NCBI GenBank assembly: GCA_023053685.1
Contig: JALIGW010000002.1
Coordinates: 239,686,177-239,750,176 of the forward strand
Origin: Diadophis punctatus similis
Lineage: Eukaryota; Chordata; Lepidosauria; Squamata; Dipsadidae
DNA length: 64,000 bases
Reading direction: 5' to 3'
The number at the start of each line of letters is the position of its first letter. Position 1 is the stretch's first letter. Under the pieces are notes generated by a model, which was not told where the DNA came from, ran no database searches, and saw only the letters and a program-made list of their open reading frames with translations. A program made the position numbers and the translations under genes. Shown one piece after another: positions 40,035 through 52,195 of this stretch.

Positions 40035-40336
40035 CAGGGGTGAAATCCAGCAGTTTCTGACAGGTTCTGGAGAACCAGTAGCAGAATTTTTGAGTAGTTC
40101 AGAGAACAGGTAGCGGAAATTTTAAGTAGTTTGGAGAACTGGCAAATACCACCTCTGGCTGGCCCCAGAGTGTGGTGAGAATGGAGATTTTGCAGTATCC
40201 TTCCCCCAGGAGGTGGGAGGGAATGGAGATTTTGCAATTTTGCAGTATCCTTCCCCTGCCATGCCCACCAAGCCATGCCCACCAAGCCACACCACACCCA
40301 CAGAACTGGTAATAAAAAAATTGGATTTCACCACTG
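40035..40336. mobile_element. Non-autonomous hAT element (MITE g) with perfect 8-bp target duplication
   Basis: Ends CAGGGGTGAAATCCAG and TTGGATTTCACCACTG; GAAGATAG flanks at 40027-40034 and 40337-40344. The interior has short repeats of TTTTGCAGTATCC. Confidence 0.88.
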
Positions 40337-40344
40337 GAAGATAG

Positions 40345-40545
40345 TAAGGTGTTGCTCTTTGTAGTTGTGTTTTTCTAAAAGTGACATGTTTCCATTGACC
40401 ATACGCTCGCCAGAACCCGGAAGAGCAGCTAGCTGCTGTGTGCATGTGCACTGGCCAGCTGCTCTCTTCTGGGTACCAGCGCTCCGGCGCGCACACACGT
40501 GCGTTCCAGTTTCAGCAGTCGGTGGTGAAAGGTTATCAGTCACTG
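40345..40545. other. Unclassified segment with a hAT-like right end
   Basis: Ends TTATCAGTCACTG directly before CTCAAGAC, the position where homology to duplication copy 1 begins. I cannot find a left end or paired target duplication. GC-rich interior; no coding claim. Confidence 0.4.
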
Positions 40546-41118
40546 CTCAAGACTCTTTACTTTTTCTTCTAGTAATACATATAATTTACATTTGATACAA
40601 AGATTTTACACTACCCTTGATACTGTGTCATCTAAGGGAGTCGAAGACATTAACATTATAAGACTTAACCATCAGTTGTTGGTCAGTAGAGAAAGAACCA
40701 CGGCTTCTAGACTTTTATATTTAAAAGTATTATATATATATTATATATTATATAAAAAGTCTTTTATATAATACGCCGCCCTGAGTCCCACGGGATTGGG
40801 CGGCCTATAAGAACGTCTATTAAATTAAATTAAATTAAATATCAGCCAGTCTTTATATTAACTCCTTAATATAAACCCCGGGGGAGAATATCTGTGAGCA
40901 TGTTATGGATGGATGGTATGAAGAAATGTGTGTGGTTTAATTGTATGAGTATATGACTGAGCTGGATGGTTGGACCCTGCCCCCCTCTGCTGAGTGTGGA
41001 AACAGAAGCGGAGGGGGGTTTTGGCCCACCCCCAGGCTCAGTATGAATGGTATGCATGGCCTGCCGGGAGAATGGGGGACCAGCGGGGGAGGGGAGGGGA
41101 TCTCTGGGGGGCGGGGAG

Positions 41119-41527
41119 TATTTATTTATTTATTTATTTATTTATTTATTAAGAGTTCTTATAGGCTGCCCAATCCCTTGGGACTCAGGGCGGCTTACAG
41201 CAGAGATTAGAACTACAGATTAAAAAAGGCATTTAAAAACATCATATTACGATATAAAAGCCATTCATCCTTGGGGGAATCATCTCTTCACCCCGCCTGC
41301 CGGAAGAGCCACGTTTTTACTGCCTTGCGGAAGGCCAGTAGGGTGGGGATAGTCCGGATCTCTGGCGGGAGTTGGTTCCAGAGAGATGGGGCTCCCACAG
41401 AGAAGGCCCTCCCCCGAGGGCCCGCCAGCCGGCATTGTTTGGCAGACGGGACCTGGAGGAGGCCTTCTCTGTGGGACCTCACTGGTCGTAGGGAGGAATG
41501 TGGCAGGATGCGGTCCCGAAGATAAGG
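41119..41527 (-). mobile_element. L2-type LINE 3' end, antisense to its host element
   Basis: Minus-strand translation gives LLQVPSAKQCRLAGPRGRAF and WNQLPPEIRTIPTLLAFRKA, the L2 C-terminus, followed by the CCGCCCTGAGTCCC 3' UTR and an (AAATA)-type tail at 41119. 5'-truncated. Confidence 0.88.
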
Positions 41528-41665
41528 AATATCTTACATGAATAGAGTAGGAATATTACAGTCATAACGGGGAGAGGCAGGTATGGCGGGAGCAGAGGGG
41601 TAGGCCGCTCTCGGGGAACGAGAATTCGCTGTTTACAAGCGATTCCTTGTTCTGGCCCCTCGGGT

Positions 41666-42640
41666 TTGGTTCCATCTAGCTCAACCCGAGTACCTGGTAA
41701 CCAGGGATGTCAGGGCCCTGGGCTCAAGCTGCTGCTGTTAAACGCCAGGTCGATTACCAACAAGGCCCCCCTTATCCGGGATTTAATCCTAGAAGAGGGG
41801 GCTGACCTGGCATGCATTACCGAGACCTGGCTGGGCCAGGAGGGGCGGTGCCCCTTTCGGAGATATGCCCAGACGGGTTCTCGGTTCAGCATCAGCCGCG
41901 ACCCCAGGGAAGGGGTGGAGGAGTGGCTATCATAGCTCGCCAGAATCTGTGTCCTCGAAGGAGCCCTGCCCCGGAGATTGTTGGGTGTGAGACGCTCCTT
42001 CTGAAGTTGGACTTAGGGGTTCAGGTGGGCCTTTTGCTAATGTACCTGCCTCTTGGCTGCGTTGCAAAGGCCCTGCCTGTTCTGCTCGAGGCAGTAGCAG
42101 GGCTGACGATTGAGTTCCCCAGGTTGATGGTGCTGGGAGACTTTAATCTGCCATCGCCCGGCGAAGCCTCGGTGGCAGTCCAGGAGTTCATGGCTTCCAT
42201 GACAACCATGGACCTGACCCAAGTAGTTCAGGGTCCGACTCATGAGGGTGGTCACACGCTTGACCTTGTGTTTCTCTCGGGGCAATGGAAAGATGATCTG
42301 AGGCTGAGGGGTTTAGTCACATCTGTCGTGGTCAGATCATTTTCTTCTGAGGTTGGATTTCATGGCACCACTCCTCCACCGCAAGGAGGCGGGACCGATT
42401 AAGTGGTTCCGCCCCAGGTGCCTAATGGAACCTGACGGATTCCAGAGGGAACTTGGAGAAATACCTGACTCCCTGGTACAGAGTTCATCCGAGTCTCCGG
42501 TCGCGGCCTGGAATCAGGCAGCAACGGGGCTCTGGATCGGATTGCGCCTTTGCGACCTCTCCGTGGAAGTGGATCCAGGAGGGCTCCTTGGTTTACCGAG
42601 GAACTTCGGGAGATGAAGCGCCACAAGAGACGCCTAGAGT
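41666..42640 (+). pseudogene. L2-type LINE apurinic-like endonuclease, frameshifted
   Basis: Fragments in three frames give LKLLLLNARSITNKAPLI, ADLACITETWL, GGGVAIIARQ, LMVLGDFNLP, HTLDLVFLS and SDHF, in the correct order for an exonuclease-endonuclease-phosphatase fold domain. Frame changes occur near 41930 and 42330. Confidence 0.85.
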
Positions 42641-42708
42641 GACGATGGAGATCTAGTAAAGCTGAGTCTGACCGGACACTTTTAAGAACTTTCATTAAGT
42701 CTTACTTA

Positions 42709-44538
42709 GTGGCGATACGGGCGGCAAAATGTTCACATTTTTTCGCTCTTATTGCATCCGCTGACTCCCGCCCAGCTGCCCTGTTTAGGGTGACCCGCAC
42801 CCTTCTTGCTAAGGAGGAAGGCGGAGATTCCTTGCAGGGTAGAGCTGAGGAATTTTCTCGGTTTCTGGCGGATAAAGTCATTCAGATTCGGAAAGACCTG
42901 GACTCTGATTGGGCAGTACAGGCCGAGACGACTGGGGCAGGTCTTAGTCCGGTTATATGAGATAGGTTTGAACCGGTGACTCCTGAGGATGTAGACAAGG
43001 CCATAGGAGCGATGAGCTCCGCCACTTGTTTATTGGACCCGTGCCCTTCCTGGCTGGTTTCGGCCACCAGGGAGGTTTCACGTGGCTGGCTCCAGGCATT
43101 GGTCAATGCTTCTTTGAGAGAGGGGTCCGTCCCGCAGCCCTTAAAAGCTGCGGTGGTGAGACCCCTCCTCAAGAAGCCTTCCCTGGACCCGGCGGATTTA
43201 AAGAACTTCCGTCCAGTCTCCAACCTTCCCTTCGCAGGGAAGGTTTTTGAGAAAGTGGTGGCGCTCCAGCTCCTATGGCTGTTGGATGACACTGATTTTC
43301 TGGATCCCTTTCAATCAGGTTTCAGGAGCGGCTACAGTACGGAAACGGCTTTGGTCACCCTGATGGATGACCTCTGGTGAGCCCGGGATGGGGGTCACTC
43401 CTCTATCCTAGTGCTACTTGACCTCTCAGTGGCCTTCAATATCATTGACCATGGTATCCTTCTGCGTCGTCTCGGAGAGGTGGGGGTGGGTGGCACTGTT
43501 TTACAGTGGTTCTCCTCCTTCCTCTCTGACAGGACGCAGTTGGTGTTGACAGGGGGGCAGAGGTCGAGCCCTAGGCCCCTACTATGTGGGGTGCTGCAGG
43601 GCTCGGTCCTCTCGCCCATTCTGTTTAACATCTACATGAAGCCACTGGGTGAGATCATCCGACGACGCGGGGTGAGGTATCAGCAGTATGCTGATGATAC
43701 CCAGTTGTACATCTCCACCCCGTCTAAATTCGGGGAAGCCGTAGACGTAATGGGCCGCTGCCTGGACGATGTTAGGGTCTGGATGGGGAAGAACCGGCTA
43801 AAACTTAACCCTGACAAGACTGAGTGGCTGTGGATATTGCCTCCTAAGGACTTGACCAATTATCCCTCCTTGGTTCTTGGGGGGGGGGAGAAATTAGCTC
43901 CCTCAGAACAGGTTCGCAATTTGGGTGTCCTCCTAGACCCACAGCTAAAATTGGAACAACATCTTTCAGCTGTGGCTAGGGGGACCTTTGCACAAGTACG
44001 TCTTGTGCACCAATTGCGACCCTACTTGGAGAAGGAGGCACTTCTCACAGTCACTCATGCCCTTATCACCTCACGGCTGGATTACTGCAATGCGCTCTAC
44101 ATGGGGCTACCCTTGAAGAGTGTCCGGCGACTGCAATTGGTGCAAAATGCAGCTGCGCGAGCTGTGGTGGGTGTACCCAGATGCACCCACGTAACACTGA
44201 TCCTCCGCCAGCTGCATTGGCTGTCCATTAGTCTCCAGATCCAATTTAAGGTGTTGGTCGTTACCTTTAAAGCCCTACATGGCTCAGGGCCAGGTTATCT
44301 TTGGGACCGCATCCTGCAACATACCTCCCTACGACCGGTTAGGTCCCACATAGTTGGTCTCCTCCAGGTCCCATCGACCAAGCAATGCCGGTTGGCGGGG
44401 CCGAGGGGGAGAGCCTTCTCTGTGGGAGCCCCCTCCCTTTGGAACCAGCTCCCTCCAGAGATCAGGACTATCCCCACCCTGCTGGCTTTCCGTAAAGCAA
44501 TAAAAACTTGGCTCTTCCGGCAGGCGGGGTATGAGTGA
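42709..44538 (+). pseudogene. L2-type LINE reverse transcriptase, single frame with two stops
   Basis: One reading frame from 42709 to 44538, broken only by TGA at 42958 and TGA at 43378. Motifs: FRPVSNLPFAGKVFEKVVA, FQSGFRSGYSTETALVTL, LLDLSVAFNIIDHGILL, GVLQGSVLSPILFNIYMK, YADDTQLYIS and a C-terminal WNQLPPEIRTIPTLLAFRKA. A 3' UTR with CCGCCCAGAGTCC and an AATAAATA tail follows. In the sister copy at 56118 the 43378 codon is glutamine. Confidence 0.9.
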
Positions 44539-44661
44539 AAGTTCTTTTAAAAGATTTATAGTATTTTAATATGTTTTTAAAATTGTTTTTTATTGATTAT
44601 ATTTCTATACCTGCTGTTAGCCGCCCAGAGTCCCCCGGGAGTTGGGCGGCATAGAAATTTT

Positions 44662-44778
<117 letters not shown>

Positions 44779-45479
44779 GATACATACATAGTTTGAGTCT
44801 TCTGTAGGCATAAGCCCAAAAATATAATCTATTTTGCAAGTCACTATGTCAGTCTCTTTTTCCATGACTTTTTTTTAGTTCGATAAAAAGTTAAACATTT
44901 CTAAAAATTAAATATTTTCCCTGTTGTGAAGAGTCAGTTTACAATAGCTTACAAAAGTTCTCGGCCCTTTATTCTCTGCCTTGAAAATTCATCACTATCT
45001 TCCCTGTTTTGAAGTGTCAATCTTTTTTTTCCGTGATTTTTCCCCCCGCTTAGATTGTTAAGAATTTAAAAATTTCTAAAGAATTAAAATAAACTTTTTT
45101 TCGATTTTTAAATTGAAAAATAAATGGAAAAAATATTTAAAATTGAAAAATAAATTGAAAAATTATAAAACCAATTTTAAAACATTGAAAAAATAATTTG
45201 AAAATTTGAAAAATAAAATTCAAAAAATAAAATTTGAAAACATTTTTTAAAAAATTAATATATATACAAATTTACAAAGGTTCTTGGCTCTCTATGAAGT
45301 GATATGCACTTCTTTTTGCTGGAAATCTCTGGCTGTTTTCTAGGAGATGCTTTGCTCTTAACCTTCTACTCCCGGCCTTGATAATTATCCCTTTGCTCCC
45401 TGTCCAGAAGTGTTCAGGGGTGATTCCTTGGTGTTAAGAAGACAGGGAGCAGCAGAGTTAAGTGACAGAAATCTACACT

Positions 45480-45680
45480 GGAACAAAACTCCATAGCTCT
45501 GGGTGATCTTCCCCAGCAGTTTCTGGAGACAGTGTACCACAATGGAGGACTTCACAAGACAATTCCCCAGGTATTGAAGTATCTTTCTCCAGCATCACTT
45601 TCTGGACATGTCCTGACAGGAAGGATGACAACCACTGTAGAAGAGTGTCCCCAGGGATGTATCTGTCAGATTTCACAAAC
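45480..45680 (-). mobile_element. Decayed L2 reverse-transcriptase fragment, duplicate copy
   Basis: Minus-strand translation LLQWLSSFLSGHVQKVML and EVLHCGTLSP. Counterpart of 14250-14450 within the segmental duplication. Confidence 0.65.
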
Positions 45681-45865
45681 ATACTTTTTTTCTCTGCATG
45701 TGGAGACCTGGAAGAGGTTCAGAAGTCCCAGAGGACAAATGATCACTCACAGTAATTATCACGATCCTGGACTTTGAGACATCTGCTGCATTTTTTCCAG
45801 TGACTGCCTGTGATATGACATTAGGCTAAAGCATCAGAAAAAGATAAAAACCTCCACTTGTGCTG

Positions 45866-46055
45866 AATGGTTTGCGCAAGATTTAGGACACAGTCAGGGA
45901 CTGTGCTGCTGAATGCACTGTCTCCCCTTTCCATATGAAACTCGGTTTGTCTCTGTTCGAAAGAGGAAAGCCACTGGATATTTCCTTTTGTGAAAGTGCT
46001 TTAAATTCATGTAACTCTTCTTTGGAAACAGAGGATTGATTCAGCCTCATGAATT
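45866..46055 (+). promoter_or_regulatory. Conserved upstream block of the third V2R locus
   Basis: Nearly the same as 14648-14837, including GTGCTTTAAATTCATG and the out-of-frame upstream ATG at 46049. Confidence 0.45.
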
Positions 46056-48159
46056 ATGGACCCCCTCCTTCTGCTTCTGCCGTTGCTGGTATCCCAGCCA
46101 ATCTCTGGGAAGCTTAGAATGAAGTGTTCACTGAATTTGGAGCACCTGGATAAAATAAGACCATGGAGCTACTATAAGCCAGGAGACCATCTCATTAGTA
46201 CAGTCGCCAGTGCATTTACTATGGCACAGAAAATTTTGAGTTTCAACATGGCTCCTCACAGTAAATCTCACTTGTAAGTCTTTCAGTGCGATGGAGTTGT
46301 ATTCCCTCCATCTGCATTATTAATACCTTCATTCTTTTATTTTTATTCCGCTTACTCCTATATTGTAGGAATTGACAAATTTCTGGAATTGTTTTGAGAG
46401 GCTCTCTCTTTTGTCTTCTTTTTTAATATGACAGAAATATAGCAGAATAACTGAGTAGGAAGGGAACCCAGGGTTTTTCTTCTGCCTTCAGGTGCTTTAG
46501 AGAATAGATTGCCCAGCTCTTATTTTAGATATCGGAACACTGCTTTTATATCACTCCTAGGCTTCTCTGCACTGCACTAGAAATACTCTGTTCTTGCAAC
46601 TGTTTGTCATATGTTTTATTTTCAAGCAACCTGATCATCTTCGTTATTCTTCTCTGCACTCTTATTAGAATCTCAACATCCTTTTTGTATTGTGTTGACC
46701 AAAACTGGAAAGAGTATTGCATGTGTGGTCTTATGAAGGCATTATAAAGTGGCCCTAACGCTTCACATAATCTTGATCCTATCCTTCTGCTAATGCAGAC
46801 AAAGATTGTGATGGCTTTTTTGGCAGCTGAAGGACACTGTTGGGTCATATTTAAGTGATTGTCCAAGATCAATTTCACAGTTACTACTATTGAATAGTAC
46901 CACCTATTGTATACTGGTGCATTTGACACCCCACCCCAAATGTAGAACCTTACTTTTCTCACCATTGAATTTCATTTTGTTACTTAAGGCTCAGTGTTCA
47001 AGTCTGCCAAGATCATTCTGTATCTTGATTCTCTCTTCTGGAGTGTTGGCTATACCTGCCAGCTTGATGTCATCTGCAAATTTCATGAGTCCTCCGTCTA
47101 TGCCCTCATCTAAAACATTTGTGAAGTTATTAAAGTATACTGAGCCTATGACAGAGCCTTGGGGTACCTCACTGCATATTTCCTTTCAAGTAGATGCAAT
47201 TCAGTTAAGGACTAAATGTTGAGTATGGTTGGTCAGCCAGTTACGAATCCATCTGGTGATCATGCTGTGTAACCCAAATTTTTCTAAATTATCAAGGAAT
47301 AGGTTGTGGTCTTCTTTATCAAATGCTTACTGAAGTCCAAGTAAATTATGTCCACAGCATTTCACAACACTTCGAGGAAGAGACACAAATGTAACGATAG
47401 GACATAAAAAAAATACCTGAAAGAAGTCCACGTTATTTTCCTCTCTGCAAATAATTAAAGAATTCATGACTTAAAGAATTGATTGTCATAGTTTCCTTTG
47501 ACCAGCTCATTTCCATATTTTTATATGCAGTCATTGATATTCAATTCAATGCCTGATTCCTGTAGGATTGGAGGATGACTTGAATTAAAATGGCATTTTT
47601 CGATCACTTCTGAAATATCCACTTCCTTATGATACTGCTACAAATAATGGACTATTTGTGATTCTTAACCTGAGTAGAGGACTATCTCGTTTCCAATTTC
47701 CCAATATTCACAAATTTTTAATGTTGATGGGTCATTTGCCTCTGGGATGAGTATTTGCTTCAGACTCAAATTGTCACATGTTGACAAAGGGGATGAAATT
47801 TCAGAAAAAGTTATTTGATGATTACTGTTGATTATGCTGATATTAACTATAACACTTTTTTTTACAATAGAGAACCTTATCATAGCAGAGTTACAGAATG
47901 CTTTATTTTCACCACTCAAGTGATTAACAAGAATATTCAGTTCCCGAATAATCTCACACTTGGGTACAACATCCATGAAAACTGTTTGAACACACTTGGC
48001 ACTTCAGATGCCTTGCTGGACATGCTCTCTACTGGAGAAGCCAATGTTCCCAACTACAGCTGTGGAAGGAAGGACAACATTTTGGCTTTTCTTGATGCAG
48101 CTGACAGGGAGATCTCCATCCATATGTCAACCTTAGTAGGCACCTACAAAGTCCCACAG
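46056..48159 (+). pseudogene. Third V2R locus, exons 1 and 2 only
   Basis: Exon 1 (46056-46273) encodes MDPLLLLLPLLVSQPISG and PWSYYKPGDHLI. Exon 2 (47871-48159) encodes NNLTLGYNIHENCLNT and the ending GTYKVPQ. Both keep splice sites and open frames. No exon 3-6 homologue appears in the remaining 15.8 kb. It arose by the duplication shared with gene 2. It is either a truncated duplicate (more likely) or a gene whose later exons lie outside the window beyond a very long intron 2. The two exons alone cannot make a receptor. Confidence 0.75.
46440..47345 (-). mobile_element. CR1 LINE fragment, duplicate copy
   Basis: Counterpart of 15195-16375: DNHLNMTQQCPSAAKKA, LYNAFIRPHMQYSFQFW. It carries an internal deletion relative to copy 1 around 46470-46530. 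Confidence 0.88.
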
Positions 48160-48655
48160 GTGTGTGTATGTTTGTTTTTTACATGGTAAAGTGAATTGTC
48201 TGGTAGTGGGTGCATGATAGATCCAGCCATATCTTCTCTATGGAATTCAAGAGCTATTTTTCACTATGGTCATTGTAGGTATCATGGCTGGGTATTGAGA
48301 TAACATTAGGATGGGAGCATGGTTCAAAAAAGACATATCTTCTCATGACACCATCCCCATTGCTTTGTGGGCTTCTGTTGCACACTTGTAAAGGTGAGGA
48401 AAGGCTGTTGAATGAAAAATCATTCTGTACAATATGAAGATGCAGCCATGATGGAAAGCTCACATTTTGTTCATAATCTTAGAAAAAAACAATATTTTTC
48501 AGTGCTGAACAAATCCCATATTCATGAAATGATTCTCCATCTTACCTATTGTTAAGAAAACATATATGTCTCATAGACTCATAGTAATCCCTGTCAGTAA
48601 TTAACCACTTTATTTAAAAAGCTACAAATCTATGAGCCAACATGTCAACAACTTT

Positions 48656-48960
48656 TTACCTTAATGTATATAATAAAATTAATCATAAAAGGTTTGAAGA
48701 ACAATAGAGCCCCTGGAGAGGACTTTCTATCAGCTGAACTATTCAAAGAATAATCCGGGTTGTGAGTCCCACTAGTGGCAGGTAGATTTACATATAAAAG
48801 TAATACCTCCTATAGTTGTGTGAAAAATGGCAATAATATTTTCTATTTTTAAAAGGGTATAGAAAGCACCCTAGTGATTATTGCCCCATTGGTCAAATAG
48901 ATATTGTGGTTAAAATAAATGCTAGAATCTCTTGAGAAGGGTTGATAGTGGGTAGATGAA
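48656..48960 (+). mobile_element. Decayed LINE reverse-transcriptase fragment, longer duplicate copy
   Basis: Counterpart of 17640-17908, but continuing past the point where copy 1 is cut: IDIVVKINARIS. The motif resembles the LINE fragments at 8855 and 9385 in gene 1 intron 2, so the three may be one old LINE family. Confidence 0.5.
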
Positions 48961-48970
48961 CATGGTAGAT

Positions 48971-49443
48971 GGATGTGGTGGCTCAGTGGCTAAGATGCTG
49001 AGCTTGTTGATCAGAAAGGTCGGCTGTTAGGTGGTTTGAAACCCTAGCGCCATGTAACAGAGTGAGCTCCAGTTACTTGTCCCAGCATCTGCCAACCTAG
49101 CAGTTCGAAAGCATGTAAAAATAAAAGTAGAAAAATGAGGACCACCTTTGGTGGGAAGGTAATAGCATTCTGTGTGTCTTCAGCATTTTAGTCATTTATT
49201 TGTGAGATTTTTGAGAGATTTATATACCGGCTCACAGTGCAAGCACTCTCTAAGCGGTTTACACCAGTAAGCAATGTATATTTATATTGCCCCCAACAAT
49301 CTGGGTCCTCAAGCCAGCCACATGACCACGGAGACTTCTTTGGACAGCGCTGGCTCTTTGGCTTTGTAATGGAGATGAGCACCACCCCCTAGAGTCAGAA
49401 ACGACTAGCACATATGTGCGAGGGGAACCTTTACTTTTACCTT
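48971..49443 (+). mobile_element. Sauria-type SINE, interrupted
   Basis: Head GTGGTGGCTCAGTGGCTAAG, body CTGCCAACCTAGCAGTTC and 3' end CTAGAGTCAGAAACGACTAG running to AACCTTTACTTTTACCTTT. A minus-strand piece (49197-49312) of the other tRNA-SINE type, containing the complement of GTAAACCGCTTAGAGAG, interrupts it between AGTCAT and CCAGCCACATGACC. Confidence 0.85.
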
Positions 49444-49689
49444 TCAGATGAATACAGAATTTTTAACTGAAGAAGAAGCAGGCTTTATGTATTTATCCAT
49501 TAAATTTGTTTGCCACCCATCTCACTGTGAGATGACTCTGAGCAGCTTACAATATTAAAAATGATCAAACTATATAAAACACATCTGTAATAACACGAAA
49601 ATACAATAAAAATTAAAAGATTACCAACTAGAACATTCAGATGGGGAGGGAGGAGAATGTGGAATCTGCTATTGATCCATTATTACCCA

Positions 49690-51192
49690 TTATTGATCCA
49701 TTATTGATTCGGTGGAAGTTTACAAACAACTACAAGACATACTAGGACCGTCAATGCTGGAAGTCTATAATGAAGTCTTGCTATAAGCTAAGATACCAAA
49801 ATCCTGGAGGGAAGCAAATATTACTCTTATACCAAAAGAAGATGCAGATTTATTGCAGATTAAAAATTACAGACCAATTTCACTACTAAATGTGGATTAT
49901 AAAATTTATGCATCAATAATAGCCAAAACACTAAAGAGATTTTTGAACAAATTTATACACCCAGACCAAAATGGATTTTTGCCTAAGAGTCAAATTAAAA
50001 ACATGAGAATAATTTTGAATACATTGGAATACTATGAAGCACATCCTGGAAAACAAATGGTGTTGATCTATTTAGACACACAGAAAGCATTTGATAATAT
50101 AAATTTGCAATTTATGATATTGCAATTAAAATACATGGAATTTGGTGAAAAAATATTAATATGATTAAGGCAATATATACTAGACCCGTGATGGCGAACC
50201 TATGGCACGGGTGCCACAAGTGGCACGCGGAGCCATATCGGTGGGCACGCGAGCTCAGGTCCGGCGTGCATGTGTGCACCAGCCGGCTGATTTTCGGGCC
50301 TTCTGGGCCCACTGGGAATCGGGAAACAGGCTGTTTCCAGCCTCCAGAGGGGGTGGGGAAGACCATTTTCGCCCTCCCCAGGCTCCTAGAAAGGCTCTGG
50401 AGCCTGGGGAGAGCGAAAAATGGGCGTGCCATTGCATTCTGGGAGCAGGGGGGTCATGCATGCATGTGCGGGGGTGCATGTAATTATGAGTGTGGGCACG
50501 CACACACGTGATCCCCCGCATTCCCCCCCACTTTTGGCACGCGAACCAAAAAAGGTTCGCCATCACTGTACTAGACAGACTGCAAAAGTGATGGTAAACA
50601 GGGACAGAACAGAGAAGGTTAACATTAAAAAAGGAACAAGACAGGGATATCCATTGTCCCCTTTACTATTTATTTTGATATTGGAAGTGCTAATTAGAAA
50701 TGTTTAAATAAAAGGGATGGAGATTAAAAAAAGAAAAATACAAATTACATACCTTTGCAGATGACCTGGTATTTATCATAAAGGAACTGCAAGAAAGTGG
50801 ACCCAAATTGATGAAGAAAGTAGATGGTTATGGGGAAGTTGCAGAATTAAAAGTAAACAAAGGGAAAACTAAAATTCTAGTTAAAAACCTCACAGATAAA
50901 CAGAAAAAAGATTTAATGGAGAAGACAAATATTCAGATAGTGGAGAAAGTAAAATATTTGGGAATTTATTTAACAGTGAGATGTGCAACTATAAAAGAAG
51001 ATAATTACGCTAAATTGATACAGCAAATTAAACTTGACTTGGAAAAGTGTAAAAACCTGGAGCTATCACTGATAGGAAGAATAGCTACCATTAAAATGAA
51101 TACTCTACCGAGATTACTATACCTGTTCCAAACAATTCCAATAAAGCTGGAAAAGAAATACTTTGAGGAATTAAATAGATTTGTATCAAAAT
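49690..51192 (+). mobile_element. L1-type LINE reverse-transcriptase fragment, split by a hAT MITE
   Basis: RT pieces: IKNYRPISLLNVDYKIYASI, DQNGFLPKSQIKN, LIYLDTQKAFDN before the MITE, then KGTRQGYPLSPLLFILILE after it. The active-site box lies in a short frame-broken part near 50755 (FADDLVF). It continues with NKGKTKILVKN, VKYLGIYL and KMNTLPRLLYLFQTIP. 5'- and 3'-truncated. Confidence 0.9.
50186..50568. mobile_element. Non-autonomous hAT element (MITE h) with perfect 8-bp target duplication
   Basis: Ends CCGTGATGGCGAACCTATGG and GGTTCGCCATCACTG; TACTAGAC flanks at 50178-50185 and 50569-50576. Same family as MITE d at 30434. Inserted in the L1 RT region, so younger. Confidence 0.92.
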
Positions 51193-51194
51193 TA

Positions 51195-52194
51195 TAAGTA
51201 TAAGACGCACCTTTGTTTTGGGGGAGGAAAACAAGGAAAAAAGGCCTCTGCCTCCAAGCAATTTGCCAAACAGCAAACAACAAACAGCACAGATGATATA
51301 CACTGTTTGCTGTGTATTTCTGTGCATGTGTGCCTGACCCATAGAAATAGCAAAGAATTGGAGAAATGTACATTATGCCAGAAAGTTTTCTTAAATGTAG
51401 TCACACTAACTCCTCCCAATTATTTAAATAGATCTACTCCAAGGTAACTCAGGATTTAACTCTAATACTAAACAGGACACTGTTACATTTCAGACTATAC
51501 TTGTACAGAGCTGTTAAAATTAATTAAAATTTCTGGAAGTATACATTATTCTCTATTATTTAAAAGAAGATACAATAGCACTGGGCCTCTTCAGAGCAAG
51601 CATTTATTTTAAAAAAGCTTCTTTATTTTGTTAAATTGTCTAGATTTACAGTGGTCTCCAACACTGGCAACTTTAAGACTTGTGGACTTCAACACCCAGA
51701 ATCCCACAGCCAGCAAAGCTAACAAAGCTGGCTGTGGAATTCTGGGAGTTGAAGTCCACAAGTCTTAAAATTGTCAAGGTTGGAGACCCCTGGCTCTAGA
51801 ACAATAATAAAGCAGTCTTTAAAAAATAAGTCTAATAATTTGAACATTCTACAGACATTTATAGTTATTCACTTACCCCTTGCATCCAGTTCAGCAGAAA
51901 ATAAAAATCTGCGTGTCTCTCCCAGCTATTTGCCTCTTTGCAGTTTCAGTTTCAGTTTCAGTTTCATTTTAGCACGTGGCAAATCAGCTGGTGATCGGAA
52001 AGCTGCTAAGGACTTGCTTCTCTTAACAGGCTCTTCCCTTTTTGCTGCAAACAGGTTAATTGCTGGAAGACAGAGGCCAAAGGGTGGGGGTGGGTGGGTG
52101 GGTTGGGCTACATTCGGTGTCTAAGACGCACCCAAGTTTTCACCCTCTTTTGGGGGGTAAAAAGGTGCATCTTATACTCCAAAAATATGGTATT
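51195..52194. mobile_element. DNA-transposon-like element with inverted ends
   Basis: Left end TATAAGACGCACCTTTGTTTT and right end AAAAGGTGCATCTTATACTC are inverted relatives, and GTCTAAGACGCACCCAAG occurs again near 52120. The interior includes a palindromic insert at about 51651-51791. Superfamily not determined. Confidence 0.55.
51651..51791. mobile_element. Palindromic MITE
   Basis: Ends CAGTGGTCTCCAAC and GTTGGAGACCCCTG, with long inner inverted arms (ACTTGTGGACTTCAACACCC against GGGAGTTGAAGTCCACAAGT). It would fold into a long hairpin. No clean 8-bp flank repeat. Confidence 0.75.
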
Positions 52195-52195
52195 T

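Noticed and set aside
46056..48159. Third V2R locus as a complete functional gene
   Set aside because: Exons 3-6 are not present in the remaining 15.8 kb of the window; kept as a partial locus.
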